Source of the DNA: Methanosarcina acetivorans C2A
GTDB lineage: Archaea; Halobacteriota; Methanosarcinia; Methanosarcinales; Methanosarcinaceae
Assembly (NCBI RefSeq): GCF_000007345.1
Contig: NC_003552.1
Coordinates: 3,100,001 to 3,164,000, forward strand
DNA length: 64,000 nt
Direction of reading: 5' to 3'
The position numbers and the translations under genes were made by a program. Below, piece by piece: positions 46,705 through 55,409 of this stretch (position 1 is its first letter; each line of letters begins with the position of its first letter). The notes under the pieces were generated by a model. The model was not told where the DNA came from and did not search any database. It saw nothing but the letters and a program-made list of their open reading frames with translations.

Positions 46705-46976
46705 AATATCATGGGAACACAGATACACTTCCTGAAGAAGTTGCCGATAAGCTCATACAGCTTGTAGAAAGCTCCAGGATATTTGACCTTAAAGAAAAAG
46801 AAGTTATTCCCAATTTATCCGGCCCTCCTGATGTATTGCACTATAAACTTATGGTTCATGAAGGAAATATGAGGATTTCTTTATCATTTAATGACATTAC
46901 GGCTCCAGATTCATTACTTCCTCTAATAACTTTTTTGCAAGAACTTGCATGGGATCAGATCAGAAAAGGCAAATAA
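46650..46976 (+). CDS. Emfourin-like protealysin inhibitor
   Basis: 108 aa. The start IDFESSGGYANIKLKY, the central LPEEVADKLIQLVESSRIFDL and the C-terminal LLPLITFLQEL match the small emfourin (M4in) family, known from Serratia, where it is encoded beside protealysin and blocks it in the cytoplasm. Here it follows a protealysin-like protease on the same strand, which strongly supports the call. Starts at 46650 or 46656 are possible; AGGAG at 46641 fits either. Confidence 0.78.
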   Translation: MVMHIDFESSGGYANIKLKYHGNTDTLPEEVADKLIQLVESSRIFDLKEKEVIPNLSGPPDVLHYKLMVHEGNMRISLSFNDITAPDSLLPLITFLQELAWDQIRKGK

Positions 46977-47193
46977 TAACTTACTTTCATCGGTTAACGA
47001 TTTTTATGTGCCACTTCGATCAGGGAAAATGGGAAGAAAAAGAAACATATCAACAAATGAAAATTCTCAATTTTCAATATTCCATTATAAAGAGATTGGG
47101 GGCACGAATATATTCCTTGTTTGAAGCGAGGTGTACCAGTGCAACTTTGATTTTTCCTACCATCCCCGTAAACCTTATATTCCCAAGAACATT

Positions 47194-47694
47194 TCATTTC
47201 AGCAATTTGATCATTTCCCTTCCGAAAGCATGCAGATCTCCTGGATTCCTTGAAGATACGAGGTTCCCGTCCACGACAACTTCACTATCTTCGTATTGTG
47301 CTCCTGCAGCTATGATGTCGTCCCTGATTCCTATCCAGCAGGTAGCTTTCCTGCCTTTTATCACGTCTGCCGAGACAAGAACCTGCGGGCCGTGGCAGAT
47401 TGAAGCAACGGGTTTGTTTTTCTTGAAAAAGTTTTTTACAATCTCAAGGGCATCCTTATCAAGCCTCATTTTTTCCGGACCTTTTCCGCCGGAGATTACG
47501 ATGATATCATAATCTGCAGAGTTCACATCCTTAAAAGCGATATCGGCAGTGATTTCATAGCCGTGCTTTCCTGTTATCGGCCCCTTTTTCATAGAGGCTA
47601 CATGTGTGGTTATACCTTCCTCTTTCAGACGGTGGTAAGGATAAAAAAGTTCAAGGTCTTCAAAACCATCGGCTCCGAATACAAGTGCTTTCAT
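47194..47694 (-). CDS. DJ-1/PfpI family protein
   Basis: 166 aa. ALVFGADGFEDLELFYPYHR carries the conserved acidic residue, VISGGKGPEKMRLD the family loop, and SICHGPQVLVSADV the nucleophile-elbow Cys with adjacent His. Relatives are proteases, deglycases or glyoxalases; the reaction cannot be fixed from sequence. Single gene, GGGGGAGTCTCAT leader. Confidence 0.92.
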   Translation of the reverse strand: MKALVFGADGFEDLELFYPYHRLKEEGITTHVASMKKGPITGKHGYEITADIAFKDVNSADYDIIVISGGKGPEKMRLDKDALEIVKNFFKKNKPVASICHGPQVLVSADVIKGRKATCWIGIRDDIIAAGAQYEDSEVVVDGNLVSSRNPGDLHAFGREMIKLLK

Positions 47695-47777
47695 ATGAGA
47701 CTCCCCCGGTTAAGTTATGGTTTTAGCTTAAGGTTCATTTTTCGGTTTAGCTTAAAGTTCAGGCTTTTCTGTTTAGA

Positions 47778-47833
47778 CCTATGATTATCTGCCTATGATT
47801 ATCTGCCTATGATTATCTGCCTATGATTATCTG
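47778..47833. repeat. 14-bp tandem repeat, four copies
   Basis: CCTATGATTATCTG repeated four times exactly, in the spacer upstream of the DJ-1 gene. Confidence 0.9.
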
Positions 47834-47929
47834 GTCTTGAGTTCTGATTTTATGCGCTGATTGTTGAAATAAAGATTATTTCCGCGGCAAATATACCTTG
47901 TCTGGTTCTGAAAATAAAACAGGTGAAAT

Positions 47930-49150
47930 TCAATTACATGGGTCGAATCCGTTTCCTCTCCGGCAATAAACTTTTGAGAGGGCCTGTTCAAGGTCTGCAA
48001 TTATATCTTCAGGGTCTTCGATTCCAACAGACAGCCTGACAAGTCCGTCTTTGATTCCGACCTTGTTTCTTATATGCCCGGGAATGCAGGCATGGGTCAT
48101 GGAAGCGGGGTGTTGGATAAGGGTATCAGTTGCCCCCAGGCTCACTGCAAGAGAGCAGAGCCTGACGCTGTCCATAAGCCTGCGCCCGGCTTCAACTCCT
48201 CCCCTGATCTCGAAAGAGAGCATTCCACCATAGCCGCTCATCTGTTTTTTTGCGACCTCGTGCTGAGGATGGTTTGAAAGTCCGGGATACCTGACCCATT
48301 CTACTGTGGGATGAGCCTCAAGGAAGTTTGCAACCGTCAGGGCGTTTTCAGCATGCCTTTCCATCCGGATGTGCAGAGTCTTAAGCCCCCTGATACAGAG
48401 CCAGGCTTCGTGCAGTCCCATGATCCCTCCGGTATACCCAACAACCTTTCCCAGGCTTTTCATAAAATCCCTGCTCCCTACAACGATTCCACCGAGAAGG
48501 TCAGCGTGCCCGCCTATGTATTTTGTGCAGCTGCTTAGGGATATGTCTGCCCCGAGTTCAAGGGGTTTCTGGAAATACGGCGTTGCAAAGGTATTATCCA
48601 CGATGCAAATGGCCCCCTGTGCCTTTGCAAGTTTGGAAATCTCCCTGATGTCGCAGACCGTTATTGTGGGATTGGCAGGCGTTTCCAGAAAAACCATTCT
48701 GGTTTCCGGCTTAAAGGCTGCTCTCACCTTTTTTATATCGGATGTATCAACAAAACTGACATCTATCCCAAACCCGGGCAGGATCTCCGAAAAGAGGCTG
48801 TAGGTGCAGCCGTACACCACATCCGTTGAGATCAGGTGGTCTCCCTGTTTCAGGGTTGAGAGTACAACTGCGGTTATTGCAGCCATTCCGGAAGCAAAGG
48901 TCTGTCCTGCCTCCCCGCCCTCAAGTACAGCAACCTTTTCGGCAAGGACCGCATGTGTAGGTGTGTTCGGAGGGATTCTTGTGTATACGTACCCTGATTC
49001 CTCTCCTGCAAACCTGGCAGCCCCCTGTTCGACATTCTTAAAAATGAAAGTTGAAGTCTGAAATATCGGAGTCGTATGCGCCCCGAAGACAGGGTCCGGC
49101 TCTTCTCCTGCATGCACACATTTGGTTGCAAACTTAAGTTCTCTTTCCAT
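47930..49150 (-). CDS. PLP-dependent Cys/Met metabolism enzyme (gamma-synthase/gamma-lyase family)
   Basis: 406 aa, trans-sulfuration family. Substrate/PLP residues appear in GYVYTRIPPNTPTHAVLAEK, GGEAGQTFASGMAAI, and the PLP lysine in SLSSCTKYIGGHADLLGG; C-terminal LIQHPASMTHACIPG is typical. It may act as methionine gamma-lyase, cystathionine gamma-synthase/lyase or O-acetylhomoserine sulfhydrylase; the family cannot be split by eye. Cytoplasmic, single gene. Confidence 0.9.
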   Translation of the reverse strand: MERELKFATKCVHAGEEPDPVFGAHTTPIFQTSTFIFKNVEQGAARFAGEESGYVYTRIPPNTPTHAVLAEKVAVLEGGEAGQTFASGMAAITAVVLSTLKQGDHLISTDVVYGCTYSLFSEILPGFGIDVSFVDTSDIKKVRAAFKPETRMVFLETPANPTITVCDIREISKLAKAQGAICIVDNTFATPYFQKPLELGADISLSSCTKYIGGHADLLGGIVVGSRDFMKSLGKVVGYTGGIMGLHEAWLCIRGLKTLHIRMERHAENALTVANFLEAHPTVEWVRYPGLSNHPQHEVAKKQMSGYGGMLSFEIRGGVEAGRRLMDSVRLCSLAVSLGATDTLIQHPASMTHACIPGHIRNKVGIKDGLVRLSVGIEDPEDIIADLEQALSKVYCRRGNGFDPCN

Positions 49151-49296
49151 ATCCCTAAAACCCCCTGTTAAAATTAATGTCCAGACAAATTATCTGTCTT
49201 TCCGGTAATTATTTGTTTGGAAGAAAAGGCAAGAAAGAGGTTTAAGGTTGTCCTAACTTAATAAAGAAAACTTGTTTTTGAGCAGGTACATCAGAA

Positions 49297-49311
49297 ATTT
49301 TAAAAATATAA
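49297..49311 (+). promoter_or_regulatory. TATA-like promoter of the nicotinate phosphoribosyltransferase gene
   Basis: TTTTAAAAATATAAC about 95-110 nt before the GTG start; this implies a leader of about 70 nt. Confidence 0.35.
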
Positions 49312-49405
49312 CAGGCTATATACGTGAAGCAAAAAGCCGCAATATTACTGAGAAGTTACGGATGTTGCGCCAGAATCAAGCTAAAACGTTAAAGGAAGGC
49401 CTTCC

Positions 49406-50620
49406 GTGATAAAATCGATACTTGATAACGACCTTTATAAATTCACCATGCAAATGGCTGTACTGGAATTATTTCCAAAAGCAGAGGCAGAATATCGTTT
49501 TACCAATCGTGGATCCCATCACTTTTCCGAAGAGTTCGTAGAAAAGCTCAGGAGAGTCATAGACGAAGATATCTCCGCCCTGATGCTGACAGAAGACGAA
49601 TACCAGTGGCTTGGTGAAAACTGCTCTTTTTTAAAACCGATGTACCTTGAATACCTCAAAAATTTCCGCTTCAAACCCGGGGAAGTAGAAGTCTGCCTCA
49701 CCGAAGAAAAAGAACTGGACATCCGAATAAAAGGGCCCTGGCATAGCACGATTCTCTGGGAGATTGTTCTTATGGCTGCGGTCTCCGAACTCTACTTCAC
49801 GACTATAGAAAAGGAATGGAACGGAAAGGAATGGGACGGAAACATCTCCGCGACATCCGAATCCATCCTTACAGCCTATGGAGAAAAAATCCTGGAAATC
49901 GGAAAGATCCTTGAGGAAAACGGTTGCCTTTTTGCCGAGTTCGGGACCCGCAGGCGAAGAAGCTTTGAACTCCACGACCAGGTGATGAAAACCCTTCTGC
50001 AGATAGAAACCCTCACAGGGACCAGCAATGTCTTTTTTGCAAAAAAGTATGGTTTAAAACCTATAGGTACGGTAGGCCACGAGTGGATTATGGGCACTTC
50101 TGCGCTTATAGGGCTCAGGTATGCTAACCGCTTCGCTTTCGAAAACTGGGTGGAGGTCTACAAAGGAGACCTTGGGATTGCCCTTACGGATACCTTCGGC
50201 TCTGAGGCCTTTTTTAAGGATATGGATCTGAAACTGTCAAAAATCTACGACGGGTTCAGACACGACAGTGGAGACCCTTTCACCTTTGTGGACAGGGTGA
50301 TAGATCATTACAGGAAAATGGGCATCGACCCGATGAAAAAGGTAATAGTTTTCAGCGATGCCCTCAACGCCGAAGCCGCAATCCGGCTCAAAAAATACTG
50401 CCAGGACAAAATCAACTGCAGTTTCGGGATAGGTACAAGCCTTACCAACAATTCGGAATTTTTCCGGGAAAGTCCTCCCCTGAATATGGTGATTAAACTC
50501 CACAGTGTTAACGGCATTCCGGTAGTGAAATTAAGCGACTCTCCCGAAAAAGAGACAGGAGAAAGGGACGCCCTGAGGGTTGCAAACTATATCGTCGGAA
50601 GAAAAGGGCTGGATGAATGA
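49406..50620 (+). CDS. pncB: Nicotinate phosphoribosyltransferase
   Basis: 404 aa with GTG start at 49406 (AAAGGAAGG upstream). Family marks: [19 protein letters not shown] at the start, [33 protein letters not shown] with the phosphorylatable His, GLRHDSGDP-like [14 protein letters not shown], and FGIGTSLTN. It converts nicotinate and PRPP to nicotinate mononucleotide in NAD salvage. Length and motifs are normal. Confidence 0.96.
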   Translation: MIKSILDNDLYKFTMQMAVLELFPKAEAEYRFTNRGSHHFSEEFVEKLRRVIDEDISALMLTEDEYQWLGENCSFLKPMYLEYLKNFRFKPGEVEVCLTEEKELDIRIKGPWHSTILWEIVLMAAVSELYFTTIEKEWNGKEWDGNISATSESILTAYGEKILEIGKILEENGCLFAEFGTRRRRSFELHDQVMKTLLQIETLTGTSNVFFAKKYGLKPIGTVGHEWIMGTSALIGLRYANRFAFENWVEVYKGDLGIALTDTFGSEAFFKDMDLKLSKIYDGFRHDSGDPFTFVDRVIDHYRKMGIDPMKKVIVFSDALNAEAAIRLKKYCQDKINCSFGIGTSLTNNSEFFRESPPLNMVIKLHSVNGIPVVKLSDSPEKETGERDALRVANYIVGRKGLDE

Positions 50621-50636
50621 CTTAAAGAAGAAAGTT

Positions 50637-50810
50637 AGAAAAAAGAAAAGGAAAGAAGAGGGAAAAAGAAGGAAAAGAAGAGGGAAAAAGAAGGAAAAGA
50701 AGAGGGAAAAAGAAGGAAAAGAAGAGGGAAAAAGAAGGAAAAGAAGAGGGAAAAAGAAGGAAAAGAAGAGGGAAAAAGAAGGAAAAAGAAGGAAAAGAAG
50801 GAGAAGAATC
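50637..50810 (+). repeat. Purine-only tandem repeat, about 22-bp unit
   Basis: Unit AAAAGAAGAGGGAAAAAGAAGG repeated about six times just after the pncB stop; the plus strand is almost pure A/G for about 170 nt, with mirror symmetry that can form triplex DNA. The Lys/Arg-rich frame through it is not a gene. Confidence 0.9.
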
Positions 50811-50817
50811 CTGACTT

Positions 50818-50950
50818 AGAGCCTATCCGAAAAGTGTTGTGACCTACTGTAACTTTTACAATTGGCAATATGCACAACTTAACTGATACTCGATATTATG
50901 ACCTATTGTAACTTCTACAACATGCCATTATTGACTTTTCGGATAGATCT
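50818..50950. mobile_element. MITE-like element, copy 2 (about 133 bp)
   Basis: Begins AGAGCCTATCCGAAAAG and ends CTTTTCGGATAGATCT, matching the element at 31621-31752. Confidence 0.8.
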
Positions 50951-51011
50951 TTAATGACCAAATATTCTGCTTCAGGAAGAAATGTTTCGTTCCTCAGATC
51001 CTCAGATATAT

Positions 51012-52694
51012 TCATTGAATACTCTGTAGAATACCTGTAGAATATCTGTATACAGCATATCCCTGCTGGTCCCGGTCCGCAGAGAGTGAAGGGTCTCTTA
51101 TGTAAGTGCCGTTGCTATCGTCTTTCAGCCAGGACCTTACGAAAAACACAATTTCCTCGGTTCGGTTATTCGGTGTCACTGTCACGTTGAGCGTTTCTTC
51201 CTTCCCCGCACCCCAATCATACTCCGCAAGTTCAACAAGTGGATACTGAGCGGTTATCTCTCCGGTATTTCCCTGGATAGAATTTCCTTTTGAATAAACA
51301 TCAACACTGCTGCCTGTTCCCTCTACATCTTCTATCGTCTCATTTTCAGGGAAGGAGACTGAGATATAGCCTTCAGATGCGTTTCCTCCTTCATTGAGTA
51401 CTGTTACGGAAATTGTGACATTTCCCTCCGGAGAAACTCCTTCGGGAGGAGCGGCTTTTACACTGGTGATTTCTGGATAGGGGGAGATATAAGAGGAGGA
51501 GACGAGCTTTATAATAACAATGTCAGAACCACTAACTGTAGCTGTATCTGAACTTTCAAATGTAGTTGCATTGGAACCATTTATTTCATCAATATCCGAA
51601 CCATTTGCATCAATATCCGAACCATTAATGTTGGAACCGTTTATCATATCAGTGTTCGTCGAATTAATTTCAGAATTATTCTCCGGGTTGTATCCCGCAA
51701 AAACGATTTTTGACCCGTCAGGGCTCCACTTTGGAACAGAATCAGGACTTCCGGTGTTGTTTGTAACTCTGGATCTATAGTTTCCTTCGATATCCCTGAG
51801 CCAGATATCAGGGCTTCCGCCTTCGTCTGAGACGTACGCTATCCATTTTCCGTTTGGACTGAAAGAGGGGTTCCATTCGTTACAGGATGTATTTGTTAAC
51901 CTGACCTGGTTTGTACCATAAAAGTCTATTACCCATAGATCTGAGTTATCTTCTGAATCTTTTGCGCTGTATATCACTCTCAGCCCTAGAGGACACCAGT
52001 CCTTCCCAGTCCCCACATTTTCAGAGGTTCCAAGCCTGAATTTGTTGCTTCCGTCCCGGTCAACTATCCATAACTGCGACGGGATCTCTGCCGCCTTCTG
52101 CGTGTAGGTTATTTTTTTCCCGAGGCGGCACCAAGCCCCCCAGTATTCGGAGATCTGCGGGTCATCAGCAACAGGGAATACTGTTCCATTCTCAAGATTT
52201 GCCAGATACAGTCCAGGCTGAGAATTAATTGATTTTGTAAAAATCAGTTCTGTTCCATTAAGATTTATATCACTGAAACCGGCAAGGTTTCCTTCCCCAA
52301 TTCCGGTTCTTTCGATCGAACTTCCATCTGCTTTCATCCGATATGATTCTAAATTTTCTGAGTCGTTTCTTTCAACGGTGTACATGATGTACTGGCCGTC
52401 TGCAGTCCAGACCGGAGACGATTCCGATTCTGGACTGTCAGTAAGAAAAGTGATTTCTTCCACAAGCTCATCTGCAGAGATAATTTCCCCAGAATCTACG
52501 GTCTTTCCTGCAGCAACACAGATCAAACCGGAATCGGAATCAAAGTAGTAACGCGAAGCATTTGAGGTTTTGTTTAATCCCGAATCCTCTGTAAAGTTGT
52601 CGTATTCAGACAGTTCATTGGGTACTGCCTCCACAGGCAGGACGAGAATTACAATGAACAATAAAGAACAAAAACCTTTGAGTATTTCTCTCAT
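51012..52694 (-). CDS. Secreted TolB/PD40-type beta-propeller protein with CARDB-like domain
   Basis: 560 aa with a signal peptide (about 1-24, GFCSLLFIVILVLPVEA). PD40-like blades follow (SSPVWTADGQYIMYTV; FSPNGKWIAYVSDEGGSPDIW; VPKWSPDGSKIVFAG). A low-complexity NGSDI/NSTNTD-like linker (about 350-385) leads to a CARDB-type adhesion domain (VTISVTVLNEGGNASEGYISVSF). It probably sits at the surface and binds protein or polysaccharide; no enzyme motif is seen. Single gene, downstream of nothing obvious. Confidence 0.83.
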   Translation of the reverse strand: MREILKGFCSLLFIVILVLPVEAVPNELSEYDNFTEDSGLNKTSNASRYYFDSDSGLICVAAGKTVDSGEIISADELVEEITFLTDSPESESSPVWTADGQYIMYTVERNDSENLESYRMKADGSSIERTGIGEGNLAGFSDINLNGTELIFTKSINSQPGLYLANLENGTVFPVADDPQISEYWGAWCRLGKKITYTQKAAEIPSQLWIVDRDGSNKFRLGTSENVGTGKDWCPLGLRVIYSAKDSEDNSDLWVIDFYGTNQVRLTNTSCNEWNPSFSPNGKWIAYVSDEGGSPDIWLRDIEGNYRSRVTNNTGSPDSVPKWSPDGSKIVFAGYNPENNSEINSTNTDMINGSNINGSDIDANGSDIDEINGSNATTFESSDTATVSGSDIVIIKLVSSSYISPYPEITSVKAAPPEGVSPEGNVTISVTVLNEGGNASEGYISVSFPENETIEDVEGTGSSVDVYSKGNSIQGNTGEITAQYPLVELAEYDWGAGKEETLNVTVTPNNRTEEIVFFVRSWLKDDSNGTYIRDPSLSADRDQQGYAVYRYSTGILQSIQ

Positions 52695-53007
52695 GAGTCC
52701 TCACTGTTAACTTAAAAAATTAGATACATAATTATAAACGATTAATTATATAATATATCGAAACTTTAGTCCATATTATATTTTATTAACTGAATTCAGA
52801 AAACAAAACTCACAGTCGCTTTTTAATTCACATGTTAGCTGATACCCACAAATTTTTCCGTTGGTTCGTATTTGCTTCCCTGGTGACTTTTACTTATGGC
52901 ACTTTTTCCTGATCCTGTTTTTGTGGGAAAAGCCGCTCTCCAGCATAGAGTGGAAAAAGAAAGATATACTGTATGGCAAATATGGTTGTACGGGTCAGAG
53001 AAATCAT

Positions 53008-53160
53008 AATTTAGTCCTCTTGAGAGAAGCTCCCGATTTTTACCTACAAATTAGTCTGCTTGAACGAAGCGAAACAATCGAGTACTTTTGCGGTTACATC
53101 GCAACTCCCAGAAAATCTCCGATTTCCTGCGATCCCGAGGCGCAATTCGGGAAGAAAAAC
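53008..53160 (+). repeat. Dispersed structured repeat, copy 3
   Basis: Begins TTTAGTCCTCTTGAGAGAAGC, contains GCGGTTACATCGCAACTCCC and GATTTCCTGCGATCCCGAGG, ends CGCAATTCGGGAAG. Internal complementarity (AAATCTCCGATTTCC) suggests a folded transcript. Confidence 0.6.
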
Positions 53161-53190
53161 ATTATTGTTTAAAACCATAACGTAGTCCTC

Positions 53191-53305
53191 TTGAGCGAAG
53201 CGTAGCGAAAAGGACCTCGTGCTGTTGCGATTACATCGCAACTCCCAGGAAATCTCCGATTTCCTGTGATCCTGAAGCGAAACTCGGGAAGAGAAACTCG
53301 GGTGG
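53191..53305 (+). repeat. Dispersed structured repeat, copy 4
   Basis: The best-conserved copy: GTAGTCCTCTTGAGCGAAGC, GAAAAGGACCTCGTGCTGTTG, CGATTACATCGCAACTCCCAG, GAAGCGAAACTCGGGAAG. It follows copy 3 directly. Confidence 0.65.
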
Positions 53306-53549
53306 TACGCTTAGGATGAAAAAAGAAATAGAGGGCTTGCCCGAAAGCAGGGAAATAAGGCAGTTCCGGGCAAAGAAAAAAGATTCGGTACAGGTTTTTT
53401 TAGATTAAAGTCCTTTGTATCTTTTGAAGTTTTATCTCCCGTATATTTCCTTGTTTTAGTATATTTTCTTGTTCTGTATATTTTATACTCTGTATATTTT
53501 CCCTGTATAGTACAATCCATTTATTTTTCTGCTTTAGAGGAAAGTGCTT

Positions 53550-54293
53550 TTATGCGTTATATCCCGCAGCCAGGTTGACATTTACGTAGACTACTGCTTC
53601 ATTAGTGTGCTTGTAGCCATAGTCATCAGTGACTTCGGGTAGCTCGTCCGCTTCTGCCTGAGAGGTTACCACAGTACCTGCAGGGATGTATCTGCCATCA
53701 GGGATGGTCACACCAATTGCTCCTGATTTCGGTTCGAGTACACAGTTGTCTCCTACGTTAGCCTTGAAAACGAGAGCCTGCATACCAATGAATGTGTCAT
53801 TTCCGACATAGGCCGGACCGTGGATCTGAGACTGGTGGGCAAGAGATACTCTTTCTCCGACGTAAACTGCATATTTTTCACCGTCAACCTCAACCAGATT
53901 ACTTTCCACAGGTTCGCCTTCCTCATTAACCGTTTCAAGGGCATGTAGTACGACCCCGTCCTGGATATTGGTCTCGTCCCCAACAAAAATCGGCGTGCCT
54001 TCGTCGCTCCGGACCGAAGCCATCGGGGAAACCATTACACTTGCGCCTATTGTTACGTCACCTATTACTGCTGCCTGAGGGTGGATGTAGGCAGTAGAGT
54101 CAATTACCGGTTCGGTTGGTTCGGGATTCCAGGGGGTCACGGGATTTGCCCGGATGTTCGAAACCTCGCTTTCAACCTCTGTGTCCGCACTTTCGCCATC
54201 TTCTGCTCCCTCACCCTGCGATACACACCCGCTTCCGGCAAGGGTAAGTGCCAGGGAGAAAAGAAGAGCCAAAAAGATCCTGTTAATTTTCAT
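53550..54293 (-). CDS. cam: Gamma-class carbonic anhydrase Cam, secreted lipoprotein
   Basis: 247 aa. Lipoprotein-type signal peptide (LALLFSLALTLAGSGC), then the left-handed beta-helix. It closely follows the Methanosarcina thermophila Cam pattern: NPVTPWNPEP, MASVRSDEG, metal ligands in VVLHALE (first His) and SLAHQSQIHGPA (other two His), the acidic loop ETVNEEGEPVESN with the proton-shuttle Glu, and VVTSQAEADELPEVTDDY. It interconverts CO2 and bicarbonate outside the cell during acetate use. ACTGGAGG precedes the ATG. Confidence 0.97.
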   Translation of the reverse strand: MKINRIFLALLFSLALTLAGSGCVSQGEGAEDGESADTEVESEVSNIRANPVTPWNPEPTEPVIDSTAYIHPQAAVIGDVTIGASVMVSPMASVRSDEGTPIFVGDETNIQDGVVLHALETVNEEGEPVESNLVEVDGEKYAVYVGERVSLAHQSQIHGPAYVGNDTFIGMQALVFKANVGDNCVLEPKSGAIGVTIPDGRYIPAGTVVTSQAEADELPEVTDDYGYKHTNEAVVYVNVNLAAGYNA

Positions 54294-54320
54294 AGAAGTC
54301 CTCCAGTAACAGTGTCAAGA

Positions 54321-54335
54321 TTATAAGTTATATAG
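54321..54335 (-). promoter_or_regulatory. TATA-like promoter of cam
   Basis: CTATATAACTTATAA on the minus strand, 28-42 nt before the cam ATG; a short leader with GGAGG follows. Confidence 0.4.
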
Positions 54336-54802
54336 GCGTTTCCATTTTTATTTAAAAAAAGATAATAAAATAAATGTAAAAATATTTTGATCAAAAATCG
54401 GAAGTGGAAACTTATCTCATATTACAAGTAAGTTCAGGAATGCCCCTGCTCACAAAACCCTTTTCATTAAAAACAGTTTACAAGAATCCACGAGCATACA
54501 GCCCTTTTAGAAATTAAGGATGATTGACTGATTTCAGCAAATTCAAAAAGCCATATATCTGAAAGATATAGAAAATGTCATGGAGTCTGTGCTTCAAGTT
54601 CCCTGCCAGTTAATCAGGCTGATCTGCCTGCATTGTCTTTTAATTAAGATGCATAAAAATAAGTTTAGGTACGAAAGAAATAAAAAACTTGTAGAAATTA
54701 CATTTAAGAATTGACGAGACACTAGGGCCTCCCATATGATATAAAAGCTAAGAATAGTGAAAAATCGAAAAAGTTATTCCTGGTGAATCCTTGTTTTGTT
54801 TA
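54336..54802. other. Divergent intergenic region between cam and the methyltransferase
   Basis: About 470 bp, AT-rich; it holds no recognised gene or repeat. Confidence 0.5.
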
Positions 54803-55409
54803 ATGTCAAAAGAATATCTAAGTTGGGACAAATTTATTGTGACCAAAATTCCCTCAAGTGTCAAATTGGATCCTATAATTTATGAATATATAAAAAAAGA
54901 TCATTTGATTCTTGATATCGGATGTGGTGTTGGAAAAGTTTCCCTTCAACTTGCCTTTCAGGGTTTTTATGTGGAAGGAATAGACATTAATGAAACTGGA
55001 ATACTTGCTGCACAGGATAGTGCAAGAAAACTAAACCTGGCTGATAAAGCACATTTCAGAGTTGGAGATGCTAAAGATTTACCATATATGGATGATAAAT
55101 TTGACATTGTTATCATGCATGGACTTTTGACCATTATTGTGGATAACAGTGATAGAAACAAAATTATACAGGAAGCTTATAGGGTTCTGAACCCAGAAGG
55201 GCATTTATATATTGTAGACTTTGGTCAAACTTGGCACTCAGATATATACAGAGAAAGATATCTGAAAGATTTCCCCATAACAAAGGAAGAAGGATCTTTT
55301 TTAGTTTATAATAAAGATACAGGGGAAATTGAGTTCATTTCACATCATTATACAGAAAAAGAATTGATTTTTCTTTTGGTAAATAATGGATTCAAAATAG
55401 ATTATTTTA

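Larger units (their letters stand above)
52695..53549. other. Intergenic region with two dispersed-repeat copies
   Basis: About 850 bp without a supported gene. The 52861-53172 frame overlaps the repeat and is not believed. The region upstream of 52694 is AT-rich and should hold the promoter. Confidence 0.55.

Noticed and set aside
50580..50819. Lys/Arg-rich plus-strand frame at the pncB end
   Set aside because: It is only translation of a purine tandem repeat.
52861..53172. 103-codon plus-strand frame
   Set aside because: More than half lies in the dispersed repeat and it shows no protein-family feature.
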